Assembly (NCBI GenBank): GCA_016806645.1 | Contig: JACSYO010001791.1 | Coordinates: 2,379,501-2,443,500, forward strand | DNA from: Ophiodon elongatus | Taxonomy: Eukaryota > Chordata > Actinopteri > Perciformes > Hexagrammidae | Direction: 5' to 3' | Length of the DNA stretch: 64,000 nucleotides | Part shown: in pieces, positions 1 through 13,700 of the stretch | How the letters are laid out: each line of letters starts with the position of its first letter | Numbering within the stretch: position 1 is the stretch's first letter | Made by a program: the position numbers and the translations under genes | Notes under the pieces: generated by a model | What the model saw: the letters and a program-made list of their open reading frames with translations, nothing else | Databases searched by the model: none | Told to the model about the DNA's origin: nothing

Positions 1-1684
1 ATGATCACACATAATGGATGAACCTACCTGAACCAACAGCTGCTTTAAGAACTAAATTATATAACTGTACTTAGATGAAACACATCAATGCCGGTGCAAA
101 TATTGATATTTAGAAAACCAATTATGAAAATATGCATTTCATGGTTGGAAATGGCTCAAAACGTCATCTACTGTTTTAAACCAATAGTAATTTTACAAGG
201 CCAATTCTGAGATTGTGTCGACCATTTGGAACTAATCTATGTTATAAAAATAAAATAATATGAACTCCCTCTAATCAGACCCCCCTCCTCGCCTCTCCCC
301 ACACTATCTATCGTTATTACTTTTTCTGTAACTACTGTGGAGCAATACAATCACAGCACAGCACAAGCCAGTTGCCCGGTTGAAAGCCGGGGGACCGTCC
401 GTCACTGAGAAAAAGACGTCGTCATGTGTTGTTTATGATTCTAGAGTCTGACTCTTCTTAAATCACAAGGTTCTATTCTGGGCTTGGAGCAGCCACTCGA
501 CCTCTGTTGTAAAGATGCTCGCATAGCTAACTAGTTTCTTTTCAGCCGTCTCAGCGTGGCTGTTCAGAGTGCCTGCCCTGTTTTCATAAAAATATCAATA
601 TTTGGCACCAATGTGTAGATAACCAATCTTAAAATATTTTCCCATATGGATATTTTGTTCAACCTCGAGTTGATAATAGGAGACTTGATCAATTACAGCT
701 GACTATGTAAATTATTGTTGGAGTGACACACTCACTGCCTGATTAACACCTTCACCATCATGTATTACACCCGTGCTTCTCCTTTGTAAATAACGAGAAA
801 CTGCGGTCCAGAAATGAATAGTACTTTTCTTCATATTGTGTTAACTGACTTGTAAAATGGGGCATTCCACCACATAGGGCTCAATTTCTATTTCAAAATT
901 GTAAAACTTTAAATATGTTCTATGTCTATACTGAACATGTATAAGAGTCTACGTAACGGTATCCATTATTTCATTCTTAAGTATTGTCTTATATGCATTA
1001 AAAGCACATTTCATGCATTGTTTTCTTAACCCAATAGGGGAAATTACATTTTCTAAAGTAGCATGGTGTGTTTTACATTGATGGGGACATCTGTATGACA
1101 GAAGGACAGGTCTGGATACTGATATGGCTAAGGATGGCTTGAGGGAGATGGTCTCAAATGCAAGTCCCCTGTGCTTAAAATGCCATGCAACGGTTGTTTC
1201 AAAGTTAAGAATGTGCAGTTTGTTTCATAGCCGTCTCTTTTGTGAATCCAAACTTCCCATTAAGCTTGGTGTGAACAGTGCGAGAATGAAAGGACCAAAG
1301 GTACGACACTCAAGCTGTTCATCCAGCTTGATAAATTAAATGATGCTCCTTATTGACCAGGAACTGATATGGTGTCATCTTTCATGTTTTGACCGCCCGC
1401 TCGTCCTCGTCCTCATCTTTATTACCGTCACTCTAAAACATACCTGCCCTCGGTTCTGGGCATCTGCTGGCATGGCAGCACACACACCATCTCTGTTACA
1501 ATCGCACCGGCAGTGGAGCTCATTTTAGCCTCACTAGGGCTCATTAAGCCGAGACGCAGAGTGAATATTGTTAGCAGCAAACACAAGCAGCAGTTGATTC
1601 TTTGATGAAAAAAAGTAGTGAGAAATGCTTTCGTTTTTTCTCTCTTTTTCTGTTTGTCTGTGCCAGTTGGGTAGCTTTTCTTTA

Positions 1685-1706
1685 TTTGTTTGTTTGTTTG
1701 TTTGTT
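1685..1706. repeat. (TTTG)n microsatellite
   Basis: About five tandem TTTG units, continuous with T-rich sequence upstream. Confidence 0.85.
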
Positions 1707-1803
1707 CTTCTGTTGTGCAGTAGCAAGGAAAATGAGAGTCTTGTGGCAGTATCATGCTAACAGTCAAGTGGAATAGTGGAGTAAAACTAAATTCTGTGTT
1801 TCT

Positions 1804-1988
1804 GTGTACACCAGGGTTGGAAGTTAACTATTTGTCCACCTACCACTGTGGCTGGTGAACTCCAAAATCTACCAGCCACCAAAATAGATTACCATTGCTT
1901 TTTTGGCTGGTGAATGAAGCAAATCTAGCAGCAACTTGCATGTTTACATTACATTTGGTTGGTGCTCATATCCAACCCTGGTGTGCAC
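1804..1988. mobile_element. hAT-type MITE with 8-bp target duplication
   Basis: A 169-bp non-coding element (1812-1980) with terminal inverted repeats CAGGGTTGGA at the left and TCCAACCCTG at the right. It is flanked by GTGTACAC (1804-1811) and GTGTGCAC (1981-1988), an 8-bp target duplication with one mismatch, as hAT transposases make. Inside, the segment GGCTGGTGAA occurs twice. No coding capacity; it would need a transposase in trans. The CAGGGTTGGAA start is common among fish hAT miniature elements. Confidence 0.8.
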
Positions 1989-4900
1989 TTTGAAGTGGGA
2001 TTATTTTTTTAGGAATGAATCAAGTTGCTATTTGTGTTATTTTTGTTACTTAAAATGTAACAAACAGCTTTTACAGCTTTTTTAGTCAACAGGAAACATA
2101 AGGGTCAACATCCATGCAAGCAGCTCTGTGAGGAATGCTTCGAGGTAAATGTTAATGTCAGCATGGTAACGCACTCAAAATGACAACATGCTGATGGTTG
2201 GTATGTAGAATGGTTCACATAGCCATGGTCTTATTTTGTAATGTTATGTTAGCATGCGGACATTTACGAATGAGCGCTAAACTGAACATAAAATGCACCT
2301 GAGGATGATTGGAATGTTATTAGTTATGTAGGTATTTGGTCATAAACTAAAGTATTGGACAAATTATAATATTGAACTGGTAATGACGCATCCCCCCCTA
2401 AAAAACAAAAAAAGTACATTGAGATGGGAAAACTGCAGTTGGACTATAAAAACTTTCTAGTTGGTATGTTTATACTGAGCTTATCTTCACATACATTTTC
2501 TAATGAAATTGCATACAGTATGGTGGTAATTGAGGGGTACAGTTTAATATACTGTATGTCACTTTTACTTAGCCAATCCCCAAATCCCAGGAATGAATAG
2601 CTTGTTGTTCTGCAATTTGTATCGTCTTGCATGTCCACTTCATATTTTATTGCAGACAGTAGACAACAACGGAGTGCACCTGCTGAAAAATATCCAGCGT
2701 TAATGGTTCAGAATCTGTTCCATAAAATGTGATGTTTTAGATGTACACTGTTTTCAGCTTTCAGCGGGGTTGTTATATTCTTTCACGTTTCTTACATAGA
2801 GGTGGGACTATTTCTCAGCAGAAAAGATCCATGCAAAGATTTTGTTGCATTAACCAGTTATGACCTGAAATCCCCAAATTTCACCCAAAGATTATTTTGG
2901 TACGTGGGAGTAATAAATCAGTACATTTAACTTTAAAGTCCATCATTTACGAAAAATATAAACTTTTATTTTGAACAAAAGCTCATAAATCTACTATTGT
3001 TGTGTCCCATTATTCAAACAGCAGTAAAAATGTTTGTCACAGTGTGCAGTACTGAGTTTTCACCAACAAACTGCTAATGAAAAACAAAATGTAATTTCTT
3101 GTCTCCCATTAATCTCCGCAGGTATGGGATGTGACTCATCAGTGTCACTTATTGTTGTAATTGTTCTGGGAATTGATCCAAAACAAAAGAGAAATCATGA
3201 AACTATGTCTAATATGAGATCATGTTTTATGCAAGAAATGCTTGTATACAGTTTTCCATAGACTACTCAGTGAAGTTTTAGAAAACTTAAAACATAAATA
3301 CCTGCTTGCATCTAAAGATGGCGATCTTAGTAATTCAGAGGGTGTAACACCGGCGGGCACATGGTACAAATCTTATTTCACAAAATTAGACACAATTTCA
3401 TCAGCGTTTACATACCTAGGGCAAAGACATGCTTTAAAATTCAGAATGAGAAATCAACAGACATACAGTAACTAGTAGCCCAATAAAAAAAAAGCAGAAT
3501 ATCAGAGGAAAAGAAGCTTTGTCAGACTCTGAGGTATTCAGAAATACAATACTGAAGGTCCAATATTAGTCTTCAATACAAATATTGATAGGCAAATTTT
3601 TCTGTTTTGGACAAGAGCGCACATTTAACAAATTCAACGTCTCCAACTTTGTATCTGTACTGATCACAGAGAGACAAACGTCACATGATTTATTTATATA
3701 TTTCAACAAAAGGCCCAGAAAAGTTACAATGATGAGACATCCCATATGATGAGAAATTTGTTTCCCCGATTTTTTGCTAAACTGAAGTGGGTGAATACTC
3801 AGTACATGGTGACAAAATAGTCTGCTGCTGTTCAAATAATACAACATGAAGAGAGGAAGTGTGGGAGCTATTGTGCAAAAGAAAATCCTATTTTCTTTTT
3901 TTAGCACCTGCGACCTACCAAAGGCACCAAATCCTAAATGCAATAATTGTCAGTAGATAAACCAGAAAAAAATCTATCTGCAAAGCAAAGTTTGAAGAAG
4001 GTTCAGTTATCAAAACACAATAATGACTTGTTCCTACACAGTTAATCAGCTCATTTCCATAAACTAATGTTTCTCCCTTAGCATTATTGATGAGTGTATA
4101 GCAAGGTTCAACGGATCTAAGCAGTGTTGACTTATGATTTGAAATAAATGTGCAGTCATGCATTCCAAGGAGGGGATTTATGTTCTCTACCCTTCAGCAG
4201 AAATATCAGCAGAGCTATCGTTTGTTTTTCTCCCCTCCCCAGTGCACTATTTACCAGCTGGGAGGAAGTAAATCTTATCATCTAAATCAATTAATCAAAC
4301 AGCCAAACAAAGTTTACCGGAGAAAGCCCTCATAATCATGTGAGTGTACTTAAATATGAATGCGATTGGAGGAACTAATTAGCCAAGGTTAAATATTGTA
4401 AACTTAAACATAGCAGATTAACACAATTTAATTTACTAGATTAGGATTTTTTTTCCTTTTAGGGGATGATAAAATTAAAAATTGAATTAACACAATTAAT
4501 ATAATTTTGAATAAAAAATATATATATAGATACATGAGAGAGCTAAAGTTTATTCTTATCAGTTTTACTCTTTTTAACAAACATTCCCACACACACGTCT
4601 ATCTGTAGATCACTGTTGCCTCGGAAACAGCCTGAGGCAGATGCAACAAGGTGCTGGGTATGTTCCGCAGGGATCTTCGTCAGTGCTGACTCCAGCAGCA
4701 AAGTCACACACGTTCTGTTACACCTTATTGTGAAAGTGCTGTGCTGAACTCTTGGGACTGCTCATATTCACACATCTACAGTAGCTTGAGATGATACAGT
4801 ATCTAAAACCGTTTGAATCAAATCTGACAAAGTATGTCCGAAGTTTATTTTCAGGGGAAAATGCATATTATTGGTGTGTCCAGAAATTACTCAGAGAGCA

Positions 4901-7210
4901 TTCAATGCTGCACGTCATGACAAACCATGGCTTCCTGAGGGCTTTTGGGGGTGGCTGAGTCAGCCATGATGACAGGCAGGAGCACCTGCTAGCCTAGCAG
5001 TAACTAAGCAACTCGTCTCCCTGAAGAGCAACGTAACATGTTGAGCACAGAATAAAAGGGCAGTTCTGATATACTGATAAGTCTGTACAACAGATTGGGG
5101 TAAGGAGTATTATCTCAGAGTTTATTTTACTGCTCTGTTTTTCATTAGATAGTTAACACTAGCTACACTAACAACATCCACGGCTGGAGGTCATTATCTC
5201 AGAATACCTACATTCTCTGTGGGTCTCTTTCACAATCTAGAAGAGACAGAATAATGTTTCAGCAGCATCAAAATGGAAAAGTGGCTAATGGTATACCACT
5301 TTTGTTTAAGTGGCGCATGTTGATTCTGAATAGTTTGTCACTGTTCTCCTGTCCTATGGCCTTTATAGGCTGTATGTTACACTGTCATATACCACTTCCC
5401 ACCGGCATATAACTATTCTTATTGACACACGCTGATTATAATATGCCGCTGCTGTATACGACCTGTTTTATTGGAATATATCTTTCCCTGTCCACCTCCA
5501 CTGGCGTCCACCACGATGTGCAACTCTTGTTTTACCGTCATATGTTGCTTTTTAGTGGTATTAAATAGTGGCTTGCTGTTGGTCGACAGTATATCACTGG
5601 TGTTCCACTGCCAGATATCACTGCCCACCAGCATGTCAGGATTCTTTACTTGACATATGCGCCGGTGGAAAACAGTATACCGAATACACATATACTACTC
5701 CACTAACTTATATGGATAAAAGTGTCATTCTGACATAAATCCAGTTGGCACATAGCAGTGGCAGCTGCCCAAAATGAGAAGCTTTTTTTTTCCAGTATGA
5801 TGTTATAGAATTAGCTACAAGTTTTACACAGTACCTGCTGGTGAAAAGTAGATTGTAGGTAAGTGGTGTGTACCACTCAGAACCAACACGTTGTTTAAAC
5901 AATAATGGCATGACATCAACCCACTTTTGAGAGTTTTGGTACATGAATGTTTCAACATAAATTGGCTTTTATGCTCTTACAGTATATTGTACTGAGATTC
6001 TCCAGTATTAGAATACCCATTGGTCTTGCTAATCTCTCCTGACCTCTCCAGACAATGATACATCCACTGGATGGGGGATAACTGCATGTGTTTTGCTTTT
6101 TCGTGCTATTAAAACCTGTGAACATGTGGCCCAAACTACAAAAGAAAAAACTTAAACTCCCCAGGGGGTGATTGTTTCTGAGTTTCAGATTATCACCAAA
6201 CTCTTTCCTATTTAAAGGCATCTCACCATTGTTAACACTCAGACAAATGCCTCTTGTCGCTGTTTACTTAATGCTTAATACTCATGAGAATCGGTTGTGT
6301 ACACATGGAACTCTGCCCAATAAGTAGAAGAGCCTCCAGAGGGAGAGGGGTGAGAACATGAGGGAGAATTACATACTGTAGAAATCTTTGCTGCAGCAGA
6401 TAATATCGTATGTTGTGAGTATCATCTTCTTTATCCGCAGTACTTACCCTCTTAAAACAGAATCTGTCACTCTGATAGTCGCACAGATAACATATCAAAA
6501 GGAAATGAATGCGTGCGCTTCCTTTTGTCTGCCCCAAGGAAAATCATATCTAAAAACTTGCCTTATGATACACAGTATGATGAAAAATAGAAAAAATAGA
6601 AGATACATTATGAGTCACAGTCACAGGGGTAAAACCAGATAACAGCAACTGCTACCCAGACAATTCTTTGACTCAGCACGCTGCTCTTGCTGGAATTTAA
6701 ATCTCCGTTGGAGCAGAGATCCAAACCTTTCAGACGGCAGTGCAAAGGCCCTGCTACTCCCGTCATTTAGAGGTTTTCAAACTAAAATTATTCTGTCTGG
6801 GAAGTCCTATTAGCTCAGTTACGCCGGGGATATGGAGCTGATGGGACGATGTCCTGGAGCCCAGTTTGACACAGTGATGCTCTGATCCAACAGTCAGTCT
6901 CTCTAGCCCTGGGTGCTGCTGTGTGCAGTATCAGACCCACATAGAGGAGCTGTAAGGCCCTGGCTGCAGGAGCGCTTCTCTATCTCTGTGCCCTGTGGCT
7001 CAATACTGCTCCACGCAAAGGCAGAAATCTTTAGAGGACATCCAGGATCATTCCGCAGTATAATAAACCAATCCCTCCCCTGACTTTATTACAGCAATGT
7101 GTCTTACTCTGAGAGCAAATACACAGTGAGATGTGAGTTTCAAGTGTCCATCAAAATCAAACATTGCACAGCTCTTGAATTAAACAAACATTTCGGGCTT
7201 TGTCTTGCCT
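1989..7210. other. Intron stretch without recognised genes
   Basis: AT-rich intron. Open frames are short and unrelated to known families. A weak inverted pair exists around 5385-5410 and 5653-5680 (core CCACCGGC and GCCGGTGG), possibly the ends of an old element of about 300 bp, but without clear target duplications. Nothing else recognised. Confidence 0.5.
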
Positions 7211-7475
7211 TCATTTCCACAAACACAAAGCGAATTTCCGCGTCGCATTACTCGTGGGATCATTTGTGTTTATTTGCGCCATTCACGCCATTCGCGCCAG
7301 CTGGAGAGGAGGAGTGGCTTATCTCCATGGAAACCGTTATCAACTAAGCCATTTATTTCCACCACCAACCATGGAAGAAATAACCACTATTGCTGCTTTG
7401 TACATGTTGTGAAAGTCCCACATATCCAGATATAACACCGTCTTGTCTGGGTTCATAACATCATCCGGAACGCTT
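7211..7475 (+). pseudogene. PIF/Harbinger element fragment with decayed transposase start
   Basis: Aligns by eye with the Harbinger element at 27154-27703, in opposite orientation. Shared features are the terminal segment CAAAGCGAATTTCCGCG, a run of GCG-containing words (GCCATTCACGCCATTCGCG), the block GGAGTGGCTTATCTCCATGG, and the transposase start MEEIT at 7371. The frame reads MEEITTIAALYML, then a stop where the other copy has ILWKSH; KSH and a degenerate TVLSGFI follow. The transposase core is absent. A real fragment of a class II transposon, dead. Confidence 0.65.
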
Positions 7476-7859
7476 TGTGAATTTCATCGAGGTGTATTCA
7501 CTGTATCTCGCAAGCCACAAGTCAGTTGGTTCACTACAGCTGTATGAACCCAAAATAAACAATTTTTCTGCGATTTCATTGCAATAAACAGATAAAAGGG
7601 ATGCCAAAATAACTATATAATTATGCAGATTTGTAAAAAGTCTGAATTCATGTTTGGTTAGTTCTCTCCTTAAGACTACAAGCAAACAACTCTTAAAATG
7701 CTTGTTTTCTCAATGGAGCTCGGATCGATCGGTGCTAGGCTTTGCTAACATTGTAGCACCTCCATGAACACTCCAAATAACGTCATATAGGCGTAAATAC
7801 GTCAGCGTTGTTATTATTATTGTAGCTGTAATCTCTGCTTCTGCACCATACTGTCCTCG

Positions 7860-8280
7860 CTGTCCTGCTGGTGTTACAGACATGTCTAAACTCGCCTTGC
7901 TCTTTGACTTGCCCATGGACACACCTCTTCTATCGAATGGAGACATTTCACCAACAATTGTCTGGGGCTTACAGGAAACGGTACTTCCTAAGCCCTATTG
8001 AATTTCACTATGCAATTCAGTCTGTTGATCAGAAAAACAGCGCAAAGGAAGAGGATAGTGCTTGAGTTGCGCCTATACTTAACTGTTAATACCGGTTACA
8101 GATGCTTCATAGAAGTAGTAGTAGTTGACAGACACATTAAAAAGCCATTTATTAAGGTTTATACTCTTCTTCTAAATGGTAAATAAGGGGTAAAAGTTAT
8201 TTGTTACTGTTGAAAACGATGTGTTGGTTGAAAAGTGTAAATGTGGAAACAATTTCTCAATTTCTCGACAGTCCGCAAAT
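7860..8280 (+). pseudogene. Decayed ORF with SWIM-like zinc finger, copy 1
   Basis: Unrecognised relic. The plus strand reads MSKLALLFDLPMDTPLL near 7880. Then RCFIEVVVVDRHIKKP (8102-8149) and, after stops and a frameshift, a CYC...RCVG...KCK-like finger (8205-8250). The last 190 bp are clearly related to 10640-10790: both contain CAGATGCTTCA followed by GAAG, and ATGTGTTGGT...AAGTGTAAA. A CxC...CxH SWIM finger is known from YqaJ-type proteins encoded by some fish IS5/Harbinger-like elements. That link is inference; several stops make the copy non-functional. Confidence 0.4.
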
Positions 8281-8399
8281 CTGTTGCTGTAATAACTGCT
8301 CCGTTTCAACAACATTGAAATGCCAGAGGCATAGTTGCAACTTTATACAATACAATATCTACTCTTATTATACAACAATACATTCATACTAAATATATT

Positions 8400-10595
8400 A
8401 TGTCTATAAATAGAAGGTGTACAGCATCACTACCTATTTAAAGAATGTTTCATTTTAACCCATCATTGGTTAAACAGGTGAAATCTCTATATTTTTCGTC
8501 ATAAAACAAGCTAAAGTCTCTCTTGTTGACCTAATTTTCACAACACAGGCTTCTCTCATATATGTTGTACAACCTTGACTAATATTTAAGCCAAGCCACA
8601 GTCATCCTCAACAAATCCCTAATTTTACTCAAATCCATTATTCTTAAATTATCAAATTATTCTTAAATTATTCCTCTAGCTTGTGTCAACATGTATCAAC
8701 TGTTAGACCCTGGCTGCAGAAATGTCTCTCTCTGTGTCGTGTCACTAGTCCATGCTAAGGCAGAAATATTTGAGGGCCTACCACATAAAACAAAACCTAT
8801 TCCTTCTCTTGATTGTATTGAAACACCAACATTCTCAAATATTACATTTGATTTAAATTATCTCTTTCCCTGACTCTATCTCTTGAGTAACTCAGATTCA
8901 CTCACAAGGGGCTATCTGCTTATGTTATTCATGCCAACAGTCATTAAATAAATAATCAAACATCAAATTGGAGTATCTTGTATTGTAATTACAGCTTGTG
9001 TCACTCTGGTTTGTTCTTTTAAATTGAATGTATGAGGGACTGCAGATTGAGAGTGATGAAAAACATTGCTAGAAACCCATGGAGAAAGAGACAGCATGAT
9101 GCTGGTAAGTGCGCTCCATTTTTGTTTAAATGTTAGCTCCACTTTTTCTCCTCCTCCACTAATGGCTCCAAAACAACCAGCTGAAAGTGCGGCAGTTAAA
9201 CACGCAGAGCCAGAGAGGACCTGCTTAATCATTTAGGAAAAAAGAAGAGTACTTTCTTGTTGGTGAGAATGATAATGAAGTGCAAAACCCTCTTGCATTT
9301 TTTTTTTCCTGGGAGTGTCTAATGAGAAGAGGTGCCCTACTTTAACAAAGACTCTATCTTCTGCAGCGCACACAAAAATCCAGAGAAGACAAATATAGAT
9401 AACATAATTAAATCAAACAATGTGGAAAGAAAATAGGAGCTCAGTTAGACGAGGAGCTCAAAATGGTGAACTGGATACTGAACAGCAAAGCCCTGGAGAC
9501 ATTGACACATACAGTCAGGATGAGGGTAGATGGTTATTTTTGTGATGCTCTGAGGGATTAAAATGTGGGTTTGACATACAGAGGTTTTAATTAACGCTCA
9601 CTTCAATCTTCTGTTTTATCTTCTAAAATGTGTGTTCACTCTTGTAATTAGATGAGTTCAAATAGAGTCAAATATTTTCTTATATATGAAGCCCTATCCA
9701 GGTGATGTAAGACATTTTAGTGTGGAAGATCATGGCAGTATTCAGCACCCACTCACAGGTTGTTTTTGCACTCTGAAAAAACATATAAAGGACCAAAAAA
9801 AGGTAAAAAAATACCCCTGTCAAACTGCTTATTTAGCATTTTTTATTTGATAAACACTTGAAGGTAGAGTGCGGTAGACTTACCATATAAACGAACACCT
9901 CTTACATTCAAGCCCTTGCCAAACGAGTTCACACAAAGCTGATTAAGCATATCGCCACCGAGGAAAGCTCTCTGTATTCTGCTCTACACCGGAGTTGTGG
10001 TGTCTGGTGTATGTGGCGACTTTCTGCTATAAGAAGCATCCAAGGACAATTTCTGGGTGGATCCATCAGATAAAGAAAGAAAGAAACTAAAAGTTCAGAG
10101 GAAGGATTTGTTAAAAAAAAAACCTGCAGGCATACGTCATAAGTGCGCGTAGACAGTGTAATGACTCTCACTGCCAGAGGTGGGTGACAGAAAGTTCAGC
10201 ATTCCAGCTTTAATAAATTGTATATAACACTATAATGTAGTTGTATGAGCAGATATGAACAGATTTGTCAACAACTAATATTCCTACTGTGGAGCAACTG
10301 TCACTGGTGTATACACAGTTAATGACTGTTGACACAAAACAACAATATATGAAGTAGTTGCTCAACTTATCTATTCATGAAGTATTTATTTATTCATAAA
10401 TACGTCTTCCATTACAACCAAGAAAACTCCATCCGCTGATGACAGCCATTAATATTACTGATCAATCTGGTAAGTAGATCTTGAGTTAAAATGTTTATTA
10501 TTAATATTTTTGAGATCAAGAAAAAATGAAAGAAGCTCATTGGTTTTTAAACCGGCATGTGAAATGTTTTTACAAACAGTTAATACATGTTGACG
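8400..10595. other. Intron stretch without recognised genes
   Basis: AT-rich. Minus-strand frames at 8963-9232 and 9929-10171 have no recognisable motif. Nothing assigned. Confidence 0.4.
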
Positions 10596-10599
10596 TGTG

Positions 10600-10790
10600 T
10601 ATTACTATACAGTATCATTAGATATAATTACAACTATGTTATACCGTGTTATCGATTATTCATCCAGTGACAGATGCTTCACAGAAGACGTTATACGGAA
10701 AATAATTGGGTTAACAGTTAAGTTTTACAATTGCGAACAATGTGTTGGTGGAAAGTGTAAACATGGAGACAATGACTGACAGCATTTATG
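10600..10790 (+). pseudogene. Decayed ORF with SWIM-like zinc finger, copy 2
   Basis: A 60-codon frame (10597-10779) ends in CEQCVGGKCKHGDND, which has the spacing of a SWIM-type zinc finger (C..C then CxH). RCFTEDVIRKI precedes it and matches RCFIEVVVVDRHI of copy 1 at 8102. Relative to copy 1 this one has lost the stretch between these two motifs but keeps the finger in frame. Both lie on the plus strand 2.5 kb apart. Likely a fragment of a transposon-encoded protein; function unknown. Confidence 0.4.
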
Positions 10791-10799
10791 TATATTTAA

Positions 10800-13700
10800 A
10801 CCAAGAGTGAGACTCAAGCTTCTGTCCTACTTCAACAATATGGTACACCCAATATCTCTTTTGATAGAATGCTGTTTAAAGATTTTTTAGGAGCTCCAAG
10901 TCAGCATGCATATGGACATTTTTTGAGTTGTCACTTTTCAAGTGATGAAATGAGAACTCGTGGAACTGAGAGACAGACTTAATAACAGATTACAATGAAC
11001 ACCTGTAAGCTCAGTGACCTTGATCACTGCCTCTTTGTGGCAGGTGCCATCATAGCAGTTATTAATAGAATCGCTGCTGACTACACTCCAGCAGGTCGTC
11101 AATGTCGAAGGGATTCAAATCGCTGCAAACTAATGGCTTTCATTTGGATCTGACAGCTTGGTATTTGCAGGCCCCTCTTGAATTGATAGATTGCATAATT
11201 TGGAGTCATTTGTTTAGCCAGCTTGTCTTGCGTGAGTTATTTTGCCGCCGTAAAACTGCTAAATAACAGAACAGGAAATGGATATGATTAATAGGACGAG
11301 TTATAATGTTAAAGCCGATTCTTGTAAAAAAGAAAAAAATTGTTCTGAACTTACACAGGTTTTCTAAAGATAAATATATGTGTTATTTGTGTTTAAAAGC
11401 AGGTTAATTAAAAGTTGTGATATCAATGCGAACATCAGATGGCAACATTATAGTGTAGCATGTGAGCTGTATCTGATTAATTCTCATTGATATCTGGTGA
11501 TGCTGACGTCTAGACTCCCCCGGGGTTGTTGCTGCGATGTGCCATAATCACACCAACTTGCATGGTCGTCTCCGCACAGATGATAAACTAATCAAATCCC
11601 CTGCCCAAGTCGTCCAGAGGGAGTTTGAGGATGATGGTAATCTGAGAGCATCGCTTGCAGAGAGCCAAGGAGCCTCGGCTGAGACGTGATCAAAGAGATC
11701 CAAACTGTGCTGCTGTAGGGAGGCAGAGGAGTTGCACTAAACACTGCAAGAAACTCGCCAGTCAACAGCTGTGAAAAGACAGATCCATAAGAGATAACCT
11801 TCAGAATTTATAGTCTATATGTGGCGTATATCAGATAGTTGTAAATTTGGAAAGAAGTTGAGTTTCATCATAATCCTTGCCCTTGTTTTGAATCCAAATC
11901 TGATATGTCAGGTATTTCCCGATACTGGCACTGTTATATTGATCAGTAAGTCATGCCATATTTGTTGATTCGACTCCTTTTTCGTCCATGCGAAGACAAT
12001 CTCTGGAGTCAAAATGTGAAAATGACTTCCAGACAGCCTGCAGTGGCACACAGAACAGGAACCCATAACCCAGACTAATGTGTTTTTTATGTATGTCCTT
12101 CATGTCAAGGTAACCAACAGCAATTTGGCTTTATGAGTGGAAAGAGACGCATCGGGCCAGAGAGAACAGAATCAAGTAAGGGCTGGCAACATGACTGAGA
12201 GTACATGCCAGTCCACAGATACAAGCCCAACACGAGCCTCTCCCTTGAGAGACGTTTTTTTTTTTTTTCTTCCACACTTCTCCTTTGGTCATGCAGACTT
12301 CAAAACATCCTTTGGTCATATGCTCAAACACTACTATGTGCAGAAAAACAGAGCACATGTCTGCTTTTGCACCATGCACACATATGCTATAAGTCAAATT
12401 AAGGGAATGACAATGTCAAAGGCAAAATTTGGTTTCAATATTTTCCTCAAAGCTTTCATTTTTTTCTTTCCACGTTCAATGAGTAGCCTATTGGGCCGCA
12501 AAAAAAATAAATAAAAAATTTATAGTAACCATGAAAGTGAAAGAGATTAACATTATTTGTCTGTAAGAGAAAATAACTTCACAGGTAATATACAGCATGG
12601 TCACATAATGATGCACATATGAGACAATAAATTATACCTTGATTCATCAATCAAATCACCACGATGACTCCACATATGATAGTGTGTTATAGCGGAGAGT
12701 AGCAATACAATAGATCCTCTTGTGCTGTGAGGGGAACATGATGCCAAAGTGAGATAAAGCCAGAAACGACAGGAACATGAGTGCGTGTTGATACCTACTC
12801 ATACGCGTGGGAGTAAACATGAGACATGTACACAGCTCAACACAATGGTGAAACACAGGGAGATCTATTAAATTGAAAAAAAAAATCAATCAGCATGTTT
12901 AACCAGGGTATAATAAATGACAGAAAAGGCGCAGAGTTTTCTCACTCTGCACAGTTTTATACCAGTGTCCTCCAATGTGAAGCCATGCGATGAGAGACTG
13001 ATGGATGTCTACAATAAGGTTGACAGATTGAGAGCACAATACATACTGCCTGATGCAATCAAAGGCAATATATGTTTGTATTTTGCTTTGCTCACTCCCC
13101 GGTTTAAAAGGCAAAAGTAAAAGTACAAATAAAGCAAAAAATAAACACCACATGCACTAAAAGATCTCAGTTTCCTTCCCTCAAATTTGCTATTTTGGCA
13201 GCTTTTACCTCACCCTAATGATAGATAACAGCTAGCGCGAGTGGCATGTGGTATTCCATGCCATTTGTTGGGAGCAGGCTGCCATATTCAAGCTGTGACA
13301 CATTGTGACTGCACAGTGGAGAATGCAATTCACTACTGCAACACAGCAGCATGCATTTCTGCTGAGCTGTCAGTGCGTACAGCCTCTCGTTACGACCAGA
13401 ATTTATGTTGCTGTGTAAATAATTAAAGAGCTGTGTTTGTTCTGCAGGGTTAAAGAACACAGGGAGAGTCGGTATCCCAGTGTGAGCTTTGCCTCAAGGA
13501 CTTTAATTGACTTTCAAGGAATGGGATCATTGTTATGTCTTGGTGGCTTTCTTTGGTCACTTCAGTGCGATGAGTGGGAGAGAAGGTAAGGCAGAGAGTG
13601 CCTGATGGGATCTGTGGAATTGGCACAGTAGTAAACTGTATAGGACCTTGATGGATGGTTTGGAATAGAGATGCAGAGTAATATTTTTGGAGGGGAAATC

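Noticed and set aside
4605..4650. Short inverted words TGCCTC and GAGGCA suggesting a hairpin.
   Set aside because: The six-base stem is too short to be meaningful in 64 kb.
9929..10171. An 80-codon minus-strand frame near the SWIM relics, considered as part of the same transposon.
   Set aside because: No similarity to either copy and no recognised motif.
12131..12514. Overlapping open frames on both strands, up to 125 codons.
   Set aside because: They cross T- and A-rich homopolymers giving Phe/Lys runs; no recognisable motif on either strand.
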